A stretch of DNA of 64,000 bases from Lepidurus packardi (Eukaryota > Arthropoda > Branchiopoda > Notostraca > Triopsidae), in contig JAKZAN010000006.1 in assembly GCA_023053545.1 (NCBI GenBank), forward strand, positions 12,221,412 through 12,285,411, read 5' to 3'. Every line of letters begins with the position of its first letter. Positions within the stretch are counted from its first letter, which is position 1. The position numbers and the translations under genes are program-made. Positions 32,250 through 43,066 of this stretch are shown piece by piece. The notes beneath the pieces are model-generated. The model was not told where the DNA came from. It did no database searches and saw only the letters and a program-made list of their open reading frames with translations.

Positions 32250-33489
32250 TTCGAGTGCTTGCCAGTAAAGCTCAGGGCTATGGAGCTAATCTGCAATACT
32301 CTGGGAAACGTTTTGGTGTAGGTATGTACGCAAAAGGGTTAAACGATATGATTGGATGGGTCAATGTCATGAACGAGGGTCTTGAATGACGATAAAAACA
32401 TTGGCCACTCTTTTGGATCGCCGGACAACTTCTCAATGTCAATTTTTGGTAAGTGAGTGCCAAGCTAGGATGTATTTACAGATAATTTTGGGGTCACCTC
32501 GCGCAGTTGTATCCAATCATCGGCTCTGGTATCAACGGTGAAGTTTTGCGATACCAACTCAGCATGATTTGAACTGGCTGAGCTCGAACCCATGTTGAAT
32601 GGTGACGGAAACGATACGGAGCGATTTGCGGGGGTTATTCGGCTGTGAATGGGACTTGAAGAACGTTGTATAAACGATCCAAATCCTATGTCTGATCATT
32701 GGAATACTGGGGGAGGTATCTGGTCCAGTTGTTCGGCTTCAGACCGGCTTGTAGGAATTTGAGGTAAAGGTTCCTCGTGGACCGGCACAGAGAGATTCGT
32801 CCTTGATGAATCTAGCAGTCTGGAATTCGTTGGCAAGGGAACAGGAATCTCCTCATCTTCTCGGCGTTTCTGTGAATAAGATTTTCTTCCATTCGTTTTT
32901 ACTCCCCTGTGTTGACCATCCTCTGCTGCTGCCGCCTTGCTTCTACTTCAGATTGACGTCTCCGTGGTATCTGTTGTAGCTCTTCTGTTCTTGCCTTTTA
33001 TCGTGAATCACTTGTTGTGATTGAAATTCAGCTACGGCTCGCTGCAATTCGGCCACTTGAAGACGAGAAGACCTTGTAGAAATGCGAGATTTTGATCGGG
33101 AAGCAATTGAAAATGCAGGTTCGCCGGCCCGTGACTGAAGATATTCGTCCACCTCTTTAAAACACTTGTTAGTCTTTTCTTCAAGTTCTTGGAAATATCG
33201 TTGTGCAGCTTTAAACTTTGGGCCTTTCAGTCTTTGGGCGTGGATACATGTATCCACGCCCAAAGACTGAAAGGCCCAAAGTTTAAAGTGTGGCATGGTG
33301 GTTTGAACATTCATTAAAATGTTCAGCAACGTTGCGTCTTAAAATACGTAAAGCAGCTCGGCTGCCACGACTTGCGATCAAATCATTAATATCTTCGATG
33401 CATTTTAAAAGTTTCATTTTAGTTTGGGTTCGGAGTGTCTTTGCGATCTTTGGGTCGGGAACTTCTTCGATTTCATCTTCTTCATCCAC
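32250..33489 (-). pseudogene. BEL-3 Gag and DUF1759 fragments
   Basis: The N-terminal frame 33489-33283 (MDEEDEIEEVPDPKIAKTL ... NDLIASRGSRAALRIL) ends at the 80-bp palindrome. On its other side 33329-32943 encodes KAAQRYFQELEEKTNKCF and DEYLQSRAGEPAFSIASRS, matching BEL-2 Gag in style. LPKIDIEKLSGDPKEWPMFL (32400-32460) is the start of DUF1759, soon closed by a stop. Confidence 0.7.
33209..33288. repeat. Perfect 80-bp palindrome
   Basis: Arms 33209-33248 and 33249-33288 are exact reverse complements with no spacer (centre TGGATACA|TGTATCCA); the match ends sharply on both sides. It sits within BEL-3 Gag and duplicates coding sequence in inverted orientation. Confidence 0.95.
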
Positions 33490-34284
33490 TGATGAGACGT
33501 CGACATTTACAGGGGAAATTTGTCACAAATCCAAAGAACAAAGAATGTTTTTCGGGATTCTGAGAAATTATGAGTTTCTAAATGAATTTGCGAATTTCAA
33601 TAACAGGATTCCCGGTCGATGCAGCATGAAATGCGCGTAACATGGACGAAATGAACGCGCGATGCATTGGACGCGCGATGCATTGGACGAATTCGGTTTA
33701 CAGAAGAACACGAGGACGGAATGAAAGTCGAAATAAATGTACACGATGAGAACATCGATGACTATTTCTATATTGCCCACCCAAATTACCATTAAAAACA
33801 AGCATACAAACACAGATAAACTAACAAATAATAATTTTCGTGTTTCGAGGGTATTGTAGGAGTTCAGAGTTCGAGAGTAACTGCACTAAGTCTCCCAATC
33901 ACCAAGACTCCCCAACCAGTCTGTCTTCCATTAGTTCAAGCTCATTTTCCATAAAAAAAACGTATTTATATCGTCACCGGCTGGTAAGGAAACGTTTCCA
34001 ATTCCGCAGAAAATGTTAAGATCCGTTCACAATGGTTAACCCTTGACGATTAGCCTGACCTTGGCATCCACCCGGAACACTGCTGTATTTAAGAAGCATA
34101 GTCCTTTATATGGATCATGGTCATGTCAGTTAATCAGTCCCAGTGTGAGTCAGTCCAAGTGAAGACGGGTCAGGTCGATTAGTCAGATCCTGGTCAAGTC
34201 TCAAGAATGACAACCTTCACCTTTCGCTTATGCCATACCACACAAGCTTACCATACAATACTTTTATGGTTATCACTCTTAAAT
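33490..34284. other. No recognised gene
   Basis: Right flank of BEL-3, possibly its 5' untranslated/LTR remains. A local GAACGCGCGATGCATTGGAC duplication occurs at about 33650-33690. No LTR pair was found. Confidence 0.35.
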
Positions 34285-35410
34285 AACCTAACCTAACCGA
34301 AAATCGTTCGAACCGAACGTTCTAAACTCAACAAGCTACCGTGACAGTAAAGTAGATCTCGGTGTTTTTAGAATACGTTTGACAAACGTGGGACCATAAC
34401 GTTCCATTTATCAGAAGATCCCACGCTACCCATTATTCTGAAGGGTCCGGGTTCGGGCGTGGCCCCGTTTCTAGGATACGCATAACACATACGGAGAAGC
34501 TTAACAGAACGTTCGATACGAGCGATTTTTATTTTGCTTCTAGAAGATTTGTTTGAAGTCTGGTTCGGAGTAAACATAGCAAATAATTTCTTAAATAGTC
34601 TGATCTACACTACTGACACAGTATTTCATAACGTTCGATTCGAACGATTTTTGTTTTGCTTCCAGCAAATTTGTTTGAAGTCTGATTGGAAGGAAACATA
34701 AACAAACATTTTCTAAAACAATGTGATCTGCGCAATGAGACCCCTGCGCCGTGTAAGTTTCCTTCTTTATGTCAAGCAAAACGTAGGACGATTTTTAAAA
34801 CCGAGTTTAGCCAATCCAATTTACTTTTTCCAGGCAGAGTTCGTTATAGATATTCCCATGACATTGGAAATTTTACAAAACCAACAAGATCCTGGCCACG
34901 ATTAATGAATTGAAAGAACGGACAACTATGAAAGCTACCGGGGAAGCTACTGAAGTCCGATTGGAAGGAAACATAAATAAACATATTCTAAAGCAATGTG
35001 ATCTGCATAACTGTCACGATTGTTTTTAAGTTTAGATCGTTCGATTCGAACGATTTTTGCTTTGCTTCTAGCAGATTGGTTTCATTTAAACTATTTACAA
35101 ATATGCGATCCACATTACTGTCACTGTATTTTGTTAAAGTTCAAAATATTAGAATCGGACTATTTTTGTTTGGCTGCCATCAGACTTGTTTGGAGTCCAA
35201 TTTGCATGAAACCTAACCTAACCAAAAATCGTTCTAAACTCAACAAACTTTCGGCTCGACGGAATATCGTTCGAACGGAACTTTTTAAGTCCAGCAAACT
35301 ACCGTCGCAGTAATGTAGAATACGGTGATCTAGAATACGTTTGTTCATTTTTTATGCAAATCGGACTGCAAACCAATTTGCTGAAAGAAAGAAAATTATT
35401 ATCGTTCCAA
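34285..35410. repeat. Degenerate ~124-bp satellite, left block
   Basis: Repeated motif GTTCGATTCGAACGATTTTT, then GTTTTGCTTCTAGCAGATT, then a TTGAAGTC-GATT segment and an ACATTACTGTCACAGTA segment recurs at about 34511, 34634, 34950-35038 and 35140, roughly every 120-130 bp. Two spots carry (CCTAA)-type triplets, AACCTAACCTAACC at 34285-34298 and 35210-35223. Related units resume at 37460-37870. Confidence 0.75.
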
Positions 35411-36116
35411 TCAAACAGCTTAAAGGGAATTAGGATGCGCCAGAAGGGAAGAAAATAGAGGAACCACAAGAATATCAGCGAACAGATTACAGAGAATGAA
35501 GAATCTAACCTGGACAAAAGTAGGACAGAATGTACTGTACTGGTGCAGTATTAGGGTGCACTGGTGGAGTACTGGGGTGGACTGAGTGCTCCACTGGTGT
35601 GCATCGAGTACTAGGCTGGTGCAGAATTGGTTGAGCACTGGAGTACACTTGAGTGCTGTTCTGGTGTGTGCTGGTGCACACCGGGTGTTGCACTTTGTGC
35701 AGTGGTGTTACACCGGTGTAGTACCAGTGCACAGTGCTAGAATACCTGTGCACACTGAGTGCAGGATCGGTGAAGCACCGGTGCGCACAGAGTGCTACAT
35801 AGGTTTGCACTGGGGTGATCTGAGTGCTGCACTGGGGTAATCTGAGTGCTGTACTGGGGTGCACCGGGTGTTGCAGTGGGTGCACTGTATGCTACACGGG
35901 TGCAGTACTGGTGCACACTTATGCTTTTCCAATGCACACTGGTGGCTTACCAGGGCACTATCGTTCCAACCGAAAACCTTAAAGAGAATAAGGATCCGCC
36001 AGAAGGAAAACAAGCTACACAACACCGCTCAAAGAGAATAAGGATCCGTCACAACAGAAAAAAGAAAACCACAAGAATAACAGCGAACATATTATGGAGA
36101 ATAACGAACCTAAAAA
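35405..36116 (+). repeat. G/T-rich minisatellite between two direct repeats
   Basis: 35525-35915 is a degenerate array of ~20-25-bp units of GAGTGCTGTACTGGGGTGCAC type. It is flanked by related segments at 35405-35515 and 35962-36116 (shared ATCGTTCCAA, TTAAAG-GAAT-AGGAT, GCCAGAAGG, ACCACAAGAAT, CAGCGAACA), of which the right copy is longer. Confidence 0.75.
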
Positions 36117-36173
36117 TAATCCTTCGAATCCATCCAATCCTTCGAATCCATACATTACCGTGACCGTAATATA

Positions 36174-37450
36174 TTTGGTCACTCGAAAAGTCCGCGCAGT
36201 AATTCGAACACTTTCCCATTCAAACAGCCCGGGTATGTTTTTCCGTCTGCATTCGAACTTTTTTGTTCGAAAACTAGGACGAGGTTTATGTTAGCTATAC
36301 GTGTACCAAATTTTAGTGATCCTGACTTGAATTCAAAGTGTTTATTAACCACTGAAAGACGGACGATTCCGCTGAACATTTTCGCCACATAATCCGGTAT
36401 CATTTCCGCGAAGGACTCAACGTTTCGGAAACACTTGAAAAAATTTGTGGAGTTTACGGCCCTGGTGCTTTAAACGAACGCGTGGTTTGGAAATGGTTTG
36501 CGCGTTTCCGAAATGGACATTTTTGCGTTCAAGATGGCGCCCGAACGGGTCGTCCTAAAGTGGTCGATACGGACCAAATAACATCTTTGGTGGACGTAAA
36601 CCCACATTTTACAATAAAAGAGATACAGGAGATTGACGGGGTATCCAATGGTAGCGTTTATAAAACCTGAAAACCGCTGGCTACATTAATAGAGCGGACG
36701 TCTGGCTCCCGCACGACCTGAGCAACAGGAAACTGGTAGAGCGCGTGGACGCCTGCGATTTATTGCTACATAAAAATACTTTTTTGAGAAATCTAATCAC
36801 GGGAGACGAAAAGTGGATTATCTACAATAATGTTACAAGAAAATGATCTTGGGGAACAAGGGGCAGTCGTCCACAAACTGTCCCTAAAGCCGGGCTCCAC
36901 CCGAAGAAGGTGATGTTGTGCATCTGGTGGGATTACAAAGGCGTAGTTTACTACGAGCTACTACCATATGGTCAGACTATTAACTCGGTTAAATAATGCG
37001 AGCAAACTAACAATTTGAAGGATGCCATTGCTCAAAAGTGTCCGGAATTGGCCAACAGAAGAGGCGTAACCTTCCACCACGACAACGCCCGGCCACACAC
37101 ATCCTTGCGGACCCGGCAAAAACTTTTAGGATTTTCCTGGCACGTTCTACCGCACCCTACTTACAGGCCTGACCTTGCACCTTCAGACTACCATCTTTTC
37201 CGCTCTCTTCAAAATTCCCTTAACGGAAAGTGTTTCGAAAATCTGGAGGCCATCAAAATGCACCTCAATCAGTTTTTCGCAAATAACCCCAAGATGTTTG
37301 GGGAGAAGGGGATCTTCGATCTAACAAATCGTTGGTCTAAAGTGATCGAACAAAATGGTTCATACATAGTTTAATAAAATTCGCTATGTGCAGAGAAATT
37401 CGCTTTCAAATTTTGGGTAATTTATTACACGGACTTTTCGAGTGACCCAA
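36174..37450 (+). mobile_element. mariner-family DNA transposon, inactive
   Basis: TA target duplication (36172-36173 and 37451-37452). Terminal inverted repeats TTTGGTCACTCGAAAAGTCC (left) and TTGGGTCACTCGAAAAGTCC (right, complemented) differ at one position over the first 20 bases. The 1277-bp length fits mariner. The element landed in a satellite unit: the left flank CATTACCGTGACCGTAATA is satellite sequence. Confidence 0.92.
36390..37374 (+). pseudogene. mariner transposase, broken
   Basis: The reading starts with HIIRYHFREGLNVSETLE and WKWFARFRNGHF (helix-turn-helix part), then GRPKVVDTDQI (GRP-type hinge), and stops at 36668-36670 after NGSVYKT. After several stops and shifts, TGDEKWIIYNN (first catalytic Asp, about 36808) appears, and from 37015 an open frame has HHDNARPHTS (second Asp) and LAPSDYHLFRSLQN (third Asp), giving a DD34D-type triad. 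The third frame ends at TAA 37372-37374. Catalytic residues persist but the gene cannot yield one protein. Confidence 0.9.
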
Positions 37451-37452
37451 TA

Positions 37453-37870
37453 CATCACATTGTTTCTACAACAGTTATTTAAAGTTCAATTTTAATGAAA
37501 ATACACAAAATCTTTTTTAATAATTTGAGCTACATTGCTGTCACCGCAGATTTTAAAGTTTTCAAGGTTTGATTTTGTTTAAACGATTTTGCTTCTTACA
37601 AATTTGTTTGAATTTCGGTGTGTAATAAATATTACTAAAACTATTGAGAATAGTTACATCTACATTACTGTCACAGTAGTTTGTTAAGTTTACAAGGATT
37701 CGGACGAATTTGTTTTGCTTCTTGCAGATTTTTTTAAGTCTGATTCGTACAAACTGTAGAGAACACGTTTAAAAACAGTTCAATCTACATTACTGTTACA
37801 GCAGTTTCTAATGTTTGCAACGTTCGATTTGAAAATTTGTTGTTTTGCTACTTCCAGATTTCCAGTCTTA
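37453..37870. repeat. Degenerate ~124-bp satellite, right block
   Basis: Units of the same GTTT..CGATTTTGTTTTGCTTCTTGCAGATTT ... ACATTACTGTCACAGTAGTTTGTTAA type at about 37555, 37690 and 37813. Together with 34285-35410 this was one array before the mariner and other insertions. Confidence 0.7.
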
Positions 37871-38214
37871 CAACTTCTATACCAGCTCCTAAAAAGGTAC
37901 TTTTGTTTGTAGATTCCACGAACACTGACTTTCCTATTTACTTTCCCTCGCTAGAGCATTGTCCTGTCTCTAAACGTACGGCAACAGGGTATTGACCACT
38001 TTCTGCATGAAATGGGCGGGATTTTCGTTACTGAATGAACTAGAACCTAACTGGTGTTAAGTTCAACTTATTTTGGTTGGTAGCGTATTGATTTATTGAG
38101 TAGATAAAGACACACACAAATGAACAAAGGACACGAAACCAACGAAACACAGATAGTCTTTCCTGTCCACTACATTAATCTACTTAAATACTTGTTAAAT
38201 ACTTGTTAAATACT
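37871..38214. other. No gene; short tandem repeat at gypsy-2 edge
   Basis: Nothing coding. The last 30 bases are three copies of TTAAATACTTG directly abutting the gypsy-2 LTR. Confidence 0.5.
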
Positions 38215-38435
38215 TGTTATGAAGCAGAGTCAGCAGTATAGTAGTCGCAAAGTAAAGGGGTAAGCCAAGTAGAGTGCAGGGAAGTCAATATGAGAGAAAG
38301 TGAGGCAAGCAGTAAACTGATAGTACGTAGGTTGAAGGTTCAATGCTGACTGTGTGTATTGACAGGGTGCACCGGCTCCATACTGTCTAACAGAGCCATC
38401 TGTTACAGGGTACAACTTATAATGGAAACATAACA
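38215..38435 (-). repeat. gypsy-2 3' LTR
   Basis: 221 bp; no difference seen from 42846-43066. Outer flank TAAATACT shares AAATACT with the sequence just inside the 5' LTR. Confidence 0.92.
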
Positions 38436-38504
38436 AATTCCTCCCCCGTAACTGAAAAACCCCCAAATGATACACCCACGACCGTTTACAAAACAACACA
38501 TCAT

Positions 38505-41500
38505 TTAAGTGTAATCTAGCTTCTTCGAGCTGTTCTTCAATCGTTCCGAACGTCTGGGTTCCACCGGATTGTTAGGCAACCGGATGCGGGGAACGGGCGC
38601 CTCTGGTGACTTCTGCTGCGACTGAGGCTCAACTGGAACCGCAGGCGGACCATCAAACACCTTCTCAGGGGCCGCCACCTGGTCTGCTTGAGGAGCAACC
38701 TGTTCAAACAAAGGCTTATTAGTATGCGGAGCTGAAGGCTGGACGGCTTGGGGAAATGGTGGATGGAACACTTCGACGACCGCTTCGTCCAGCTCGTTTC
38801 CTTCGTCGCTTCTTCTTATCTGGTCCCAATGGCGCTTCACAAGCGAGTCTCCTACTCGGACTTCGTAAAGGTACTTTCCGAGACGCCGGGCAATCATGGC
38901 CTGTTGCCACTTGGGGTAACCTTTGCGGAAATCCCGAACCATGACCGGGTCTCCTTGGGAATATTCGGCGCTAGACGTAGGAGAGGGAACGTCGAAAGCA
39001 GTGGGTTTGCTTGGCAGAAGTAGGTCCAGCTTGGTTCTGGGGGAATAGCCCAACAAAACTTCTGCTGGACATTTCCCCGTGGAAGCGTGCTGTGTTGTGC
39101 GATAACCGAAGAGAAATCTTGACAGTTTCGCTTGCAGTGACAAGGAATCTTGGCTAGCTTTGCGTAGGCTGGTTTTTAGGGATTGGACGAAACGTTCGGC
39201 TAGCCCATTCGTCTGGGGATGGTAAGGCGCCCCCATCAAATGGCTAATCCCATTCTGCTTGACAAAAACCGCCATTTCCTCTGACGTAAACTGAGGCCCG
39301 TTATCGGTCACGAGCTCGGAAGGCAGCCCAAAACGCGCAAAAATGGAGCGCAAGATTTCAATCGTCGCTTCCGTTGTAGTAGTGTGGACCACAAAGGCTT
39401 CTGGCCATTTGGTGTAAGCGTCCATGAGCAAAAATATCATTTTTCCCTCTATAGGGCCCGCAAAGTCTGCGTGTAAACGTTGCCATGGTCCTTTGGGAGT
39501 TGGCCAAGCAGCATCTTTGAGTTGGTTTGGGGATCGCACTGCTACCTTGCATTGAGGACATTTTCCAACCAACCTAGTTATCTCTTGATCCATTGCAGGC
39601 CACCAAAATTTACTCCGTGCCATGGATTTGGTGCGTGCAATACCAGTATGTCCTTCGTGCAATAAGGTAAGGACATCGTTACGTAACGTTGAAGGAACTA
39701 CGACACGACGTCCCCAGAGGATGGCGTCGTTTTCCAGCGACAACTCAAAACGCCGCATGTGAAACGGTTTTAATTCAACAGGAATCTTACCGGTCTTCCA
39801 ACCACTCTTAACGAAACCTTGAACTTGGCCGAGTAGTGGATCCTGCTTTTGTTCTCGCAATAATTTTTCGAACGTAAGGGGTAAGCCCTCCAAAATTCCT
39901 AGGTTACAACAACTGGCAGCCATGGCCGCATAATCCACGGAGGTGTAGGGTAATGGTGATCTTGAGAGGGCATCCGCATTTGCGTTCACTTCCGACCGAC
40001 GAAATTCCATTTCGTACGTGTAGGCCGTCAGTTTTAAAGCCCAACGTTGCATACGTGCTGCAGCAATTGCGGAAACTCCGGATTTGGGACCCAAGATCGA
40101 GAGCAACGGTTTATGGTCCGTGGCCAGTGTAAAACTCCTCCCGAACAAATAGTCGTGGAATCGCGAAACCCCAAAAATGATGGCAAGAGCTTCGCACTCG
40201 ATTTGGGAGTAGTTTCTCTCAGCTTTCGACAGTGTTTTGGAGGCATACGCAACAGGACGCTCGTCTGAATTTGGGAACCGATGTGACAAGACAGCAGCGA
40301 CTCCTACGGACGACGCGTCACATTCTAAGCGAATCGGCAAAGTCGGGTCATAGTGACACAGAACCTGCTGGGAGCTGAGATTCTGCTTCAGTCTTTTCCA
40401 AGCTTCTTCTTGAGGATGTCCCCAATGAAAACTGCAACCTTGTCGGGTCAGTGCGGTCAATGGTTCCGCCAGTGTGGCTAAGTTTTTTATAAACTTCCCA
40501 TAATACTGAACCAAGCCCAGGAAGGATTTGATGTCTTTTGCATTCTTGGGCTTGGGCGCTTCTGAAACGGCACGTACTTTCGACGGGTCTGTTTTCAATC
40601 CGTCCGCAGAAACAATGATCCCCAGATATGGTACTTCAGTCCGTCCGAAAAAGCATTTGGACAAATCTAATCTAACATTGGCCTCTTGCAGCCGTTTAAG
40701 AACTTCCTCTGCCCGTTTTTTGTGTTCTTCCTTCGTAGTCCCGGATACAAGTATGTCATCCAGGTAGCATTTAACAAAGGGCAGGTCACGAAGTAATTCA
40801 TCCATGAATTTTTGGAACTTCGCTGGAGCAGAAGCAATTCCGAATGGTAATCTGCAGTATTGATGTAAACCCCACTGGGTGTTGATTGTTGTCAACGGTT
40901 GGGATTCAGTGGCAAGGGAAAGCTGTAAATAAGCTTGCGAAAGATCCAACTTACTAAAGAAGGCTCCGCCTTCTAAAGTAGCGAAAAGATCCGCTGGTTT
41001 TGGTAGAGGATACTGGTCGATTAAGAGTTCGGGGTTTACGGACATTTTGTAATCTCGGCAGATACGAAAATGACCATTAGGTTTTGGGACTACTACGATT
41101 GGTGCAGCCCAATCGCTATAATCGACTTTCTTTATTATTCCGTCAGCTTCTAACCGATCAAGTTCCTTTTTTACTGGTTCACATAAGGCATAAGGAAGGG
41201 AACGCGGTCTGTTAAAGCGAGGAATAGCCGAAGGCTTCAAATCTAATTTGACCTCCGCAATTGGTGTTGTTCGAAAGTCCAACGATTCAAACAACGGAGC
41301 GTATTGCGCACGGAGGCGCTCCGGAGAACAAAGCTGTCCTGGAAACTCCAGGGTGTTAACGCGGGCAGAAGCAAATAAGCTTCCGATCTCGGCGTCAATT
41401 CCGAACTGTTTAAGGATGTCACGACCCAGCACCGGATCCCGCGGCAGGTCAACCACTCCGAGGTCGACTGCCAATGTAGTGCCCTGAAGGCTTAAAGGCA

Positions 41501-42599
41501 TATTGACTTTGCCGATAATTGGTACACCATGACCAGTGAACGCATTTACCCTAACTTCGGGAGCCTGTAGTGACGGAGATCCCAATTGTCTCCATGTAGC
41601 TTTAGGTATTAGGGAAACGGATGAGCCTGTATCCAACTCCATTTTAACGGGTTGCCCAGCGATGCAAACGTCAATCCAATAGGGTTCTGAGTGGCCCATT
41701 TTGGATAAAAAAACAGAGCGGAGAGAGTAAAGCCTTTCGCTATAATCTTCATTGTCCGATTCTTCTTGAAGATAATGAGATTTAGCCCTGTTATCGTTTT
41801 GACTCTTCTGATTACCAGGGAAACTAATCCTTGATTCTGATGGCAACGTTGACCGACTGCGACAGACCGCCGCAAAATGTCCCTTCTTATGGCAGGCTTT
41901 GCAGACTTGGTTTAAGGCAGGACAGTTCTTGCTGTTAGCTTTATGAGCACTGTTGCCACACCGGAAACAAGATCCCGGGGATCCAGGCCTACTCTTCTGT
42001 AGAGCGTTAACTGCGCCCGCTAAAGACATTTGCTGGGCTTTCGACTTAGCGTTTTCAAGAGACGCAGCCAATTGAAATGCCCTGTTCAACGTTAAATCCG
42101 ATTCTGAGAGAAGCTTGCCTTGGACATTTACGTCATGAAGGACTACAACGAAAGCATCTCGCAACGCGGACTCCACGAAACTGCCAAAATTGCAGTCGCG
42201 AGACAACATGCGTAGCTCGGCAAGAAAATCCTTGAGCGATTCCCCTTGCTTCTGAGTTCTCTTATAAAAATTGAAACGTTCTGCTATTTCTATTGTCGAT
42301 TCGACGAAATGTGAATTTAAGATATCGCAAATCTCTTCGAAAGATTTCGAGGTTGGCTCAGCAGGTGAACATAACTTCCAAAGCGTTTGACAAGCGAAGT
42401 CGCCAACCAATGGAAAAAAACAAGCCCTCTTTTGCTCAGGGTCAACAATGCCGTTGGCGATATAAAACTGGCAGAGTCTGCTTAAGTATATACGCCAGTT
42501 GCTATCTTGTACATAAGGCTCGATACTTCCCAAAACCCGACCAGCAGAAACCGCAGACGAAGCTGGGTTGGTTCTTGCAGCTGCGACGGATGTAGCCAT
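38505..42599 (-). CDS. gypsy-2 Gag-Pol polyprotein, 1364 aa, uninterrupted
   Basis: ATG at 42599 (MATSVAAARTNPAS); stop TAA at 38505. Domains by rough residue: Gag helical region 30-190, knuckles CFRCGNSAHKANSKNC and CKACHKKGHFAAVC (about 215-260), protease LDTGSSVSLIP (about 323), RT 450-640 with FRICRDYK, LPFGIASAPAKFQ and YLDD (about 613), RNase H (LECDASSVGVA, YSQIECEALA, LATDHKPLL), integrase zinc domain HEGHTGIARTK...CPQC (about 985-1030), and DDE core with HADFAGP, VTDNGPQFTS and GLAERFVQ, all catalytic residues present. The tail is Pro-rich, ending RRSERLKNSSKK. Gag and Pol are one frame, as in Mag-type elements, so no frameshifting is needed. This is the best candidate for a currently active retrotransposon here. 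Confidence 0.93.
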   Translation of the reverse strand: MATSVAAARTNPASSAVSAGRVLGSIEPYVQDSNWRIYLSRLCQFYIANGIVDPEQKRACFFPLVGDFACQTLWKLCSPAEPTSKSFEEICDILNSHFVESTIEIAERFNFYKRTQKQGESLKDFLAELRMLSRDCNFGSFVESALRDAFVVVLHDVNVQGKLLSESDLTLNRAFQLAASLENAKSKAQQMSLAGAVNALQKSRPGSPGSCFRCGNSAHKANSKNCPALNQVCKACHKKGHFAAVCRSRSTLPSESRISFPGNQKSQNDNRAKSHYLQEESDNEDYSERLYSLRSVFLSKMGHSEPYWIDVCIAGQPVKMELDTGSSVSLIPKATWRQLGSPSLQAPEVRVNAFTGHGVPIIGKVNMPLSLQGTTLAVDLGVVDLPRDPVLGRDILKQFGIDAEIGSLFASARVNTLEFPGQLCSPERLRAQYAPLFESLDFRTTPIAEVKLDLKPSAIPRFNRPRSLPYALCEPVKKELDRLEADGIIKKVDYSDWAAPIVVVPKPNGHFRICRDYKMSVNPELLIDQYPLPKPADLFATLEGGAFFSKLDLSQAYLQLSLATESQPLTTINTQWGLHQYCRLPFGIASAPAKFQKFMDELLRDLPFVKCYLDDILVSGTTKEEHKKRAEEVLKRLQEANVRLDLSKCFFGRTEVPYLGIIVSADGLKTDPSKVRAVSEAPKPKNAKDIKSFLGLVQYYGKFIKNLATLAEPLTALTRQGCSFHWGHPQEEAWKRLKQNLSSQQVLCHYDPTLPIRLECDASSVGVAAVLSHRFPNSDERPVAYASKTLSKAERNYSQIECEALAIIFGVSRFHDYLFGRSFTLATDHKPLLSILGPKSGVSAIAAARMQRWALKLTAYTYEMEFRRSEVNANADALSRSPLPYTSVDYAAMAASCCNLGILEGLPLTFEKLLREQKQDPLLGQVQGFVKSGWKTGKIPVELKPFHMRRFELSLENDAILWGRRVVVPSTLRNDVLTLLHEGHTGIARTKSMARSKFWWPAMDQEITRLVGKCPQCKVAVRSPNQLKDAAWPTPKGPWQRLHADFAGPIEGKMIFLLMDAYTKWPEAFVVHTTTTEATIEILRSIFARFGLPSELVTDNGPQFTSEEMAVFVKQNGISHLMGAPYHPQTNGLAERFVQSLKTSLRKASQDSLSLQAKLSRFLFGYRTTQHASTGKCPAEVLLGYSPRTKLDLLLPSKPTAFDVPSPTSSAEYSQGDPVMVRDFRKGYPKWQQAMIARRLGKYLYEVRVGDSLVKRHWDQIRRSDEGNELDEAVVEVFHPPFPQAVQPSAPHTNKPLFEQVAPQADQVAAPEKVFDGPPAVPVEPQSQQKSPEAPVPRIRLPNNPVEPRRSERLKNSSKKLDYT

Positions 42600-42845
42600 G
42601 ACGTCAACAGGTAACGGCAAGTCGCGAAAACGAAAAGGGAATGGAACAAAACAAAAAGAACGAGCTCACCCGAGATGAACTGGCACAGGTGAACGGCGCA
42701 GTTGAAGTTGCCTCCGGCAAGGTAGGGCAAGGAACTCAGGTGACTGCGTAGTTCGATCAGCCTCTTCAAAGCAAATCCACATGCAAAAGTCCCCAGATGA
42801 CAACCGACACTGTCAAAAAAATCCCATCCTCGTCGCCAAAATACT

Positions 42846-43066
42846 TGTTATGAAGCAGAGTCAGCAGTATAGTAGTCGCAAAGTAAAGGGGTAAGCCAAG
42901 TAGAGTGCAGGGAAGTCAATATGAGAGAAAGTGAGGCAAGCAGTAAACTGATAGTACGTAGGTTGAAGGTTCAATGCTGACTGTGTGTATTGACAGGGTG
43001 CACCGGCTCCATACTGTCTAACAGAGCCATCTGTTACAGGGTACAACTTATAATGGAAACATAACA
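42846..43066 (-). repeat. gypsy-2 5' LTR
   Basis: 221 bp, identical to 38215-38435. The outer flank is GTTTACATCG. Confidence 0.92.

Larger units (their letters stand above)
27173..33489 (-). mobile_element. BEL/Pao relic split by a hAT insertion (BEL-3)
   Basis: Minus-strand BEL coding remnants occur at 33489-31065 and, after the hAT at 27259-31064, at 27258-27173. Order: Gag N-terminus (33489-33283), coiled-coil Gag (33329-32943), DUF1759 (about 32456-32340, DIEKLSGDPKEWPMF), zinc knuckle (31929-31681, CCFCNERHDPAKCP), DUF1758 protease (31488-31270, ALLDPGSEVSLIPEK), and the protease end interrupted at ...LLGIDVP. The same protein resumes left of the hAT as DVPEAHEYMDLRKPPAG. RT and everything beyond are absent. 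Frameshifts and stops abound. Confidence 0.8.
38215..43066 (-). mobile_element. Ty3/gypsy LTR retrotransposon, intact (gypsy-2, Mag-like)
   Basis: Two 221-bp LTRs (38215-38435, 42846-43066), TGTTATG...CATAACA ends, apparently identical. In minus-strand sense the 5' LTR is followed by a primer-site-like TGGCGACGAGGATGGGA (about 42823-42839) and the 3' LTR is preceded by the purine tract GGGGGAGGAATT (38436-38447). A single Gag-Pol frame fills the interior, with no envelope gene. No 4-bp target duplication is visible (TACT left, GTTT right). RT sequence FRICRDYKMSVNPELL followed by DQYPLP is typical of the Mag/K02A2.6 group. Confidence 0.93.

Noticed and set aside
35505-35885. 126-codon minus-strand His/Pro/Thr-rich frame
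   Set aside because: Translation of the G/T-rich minisatellite; repeats open several frames by chance.
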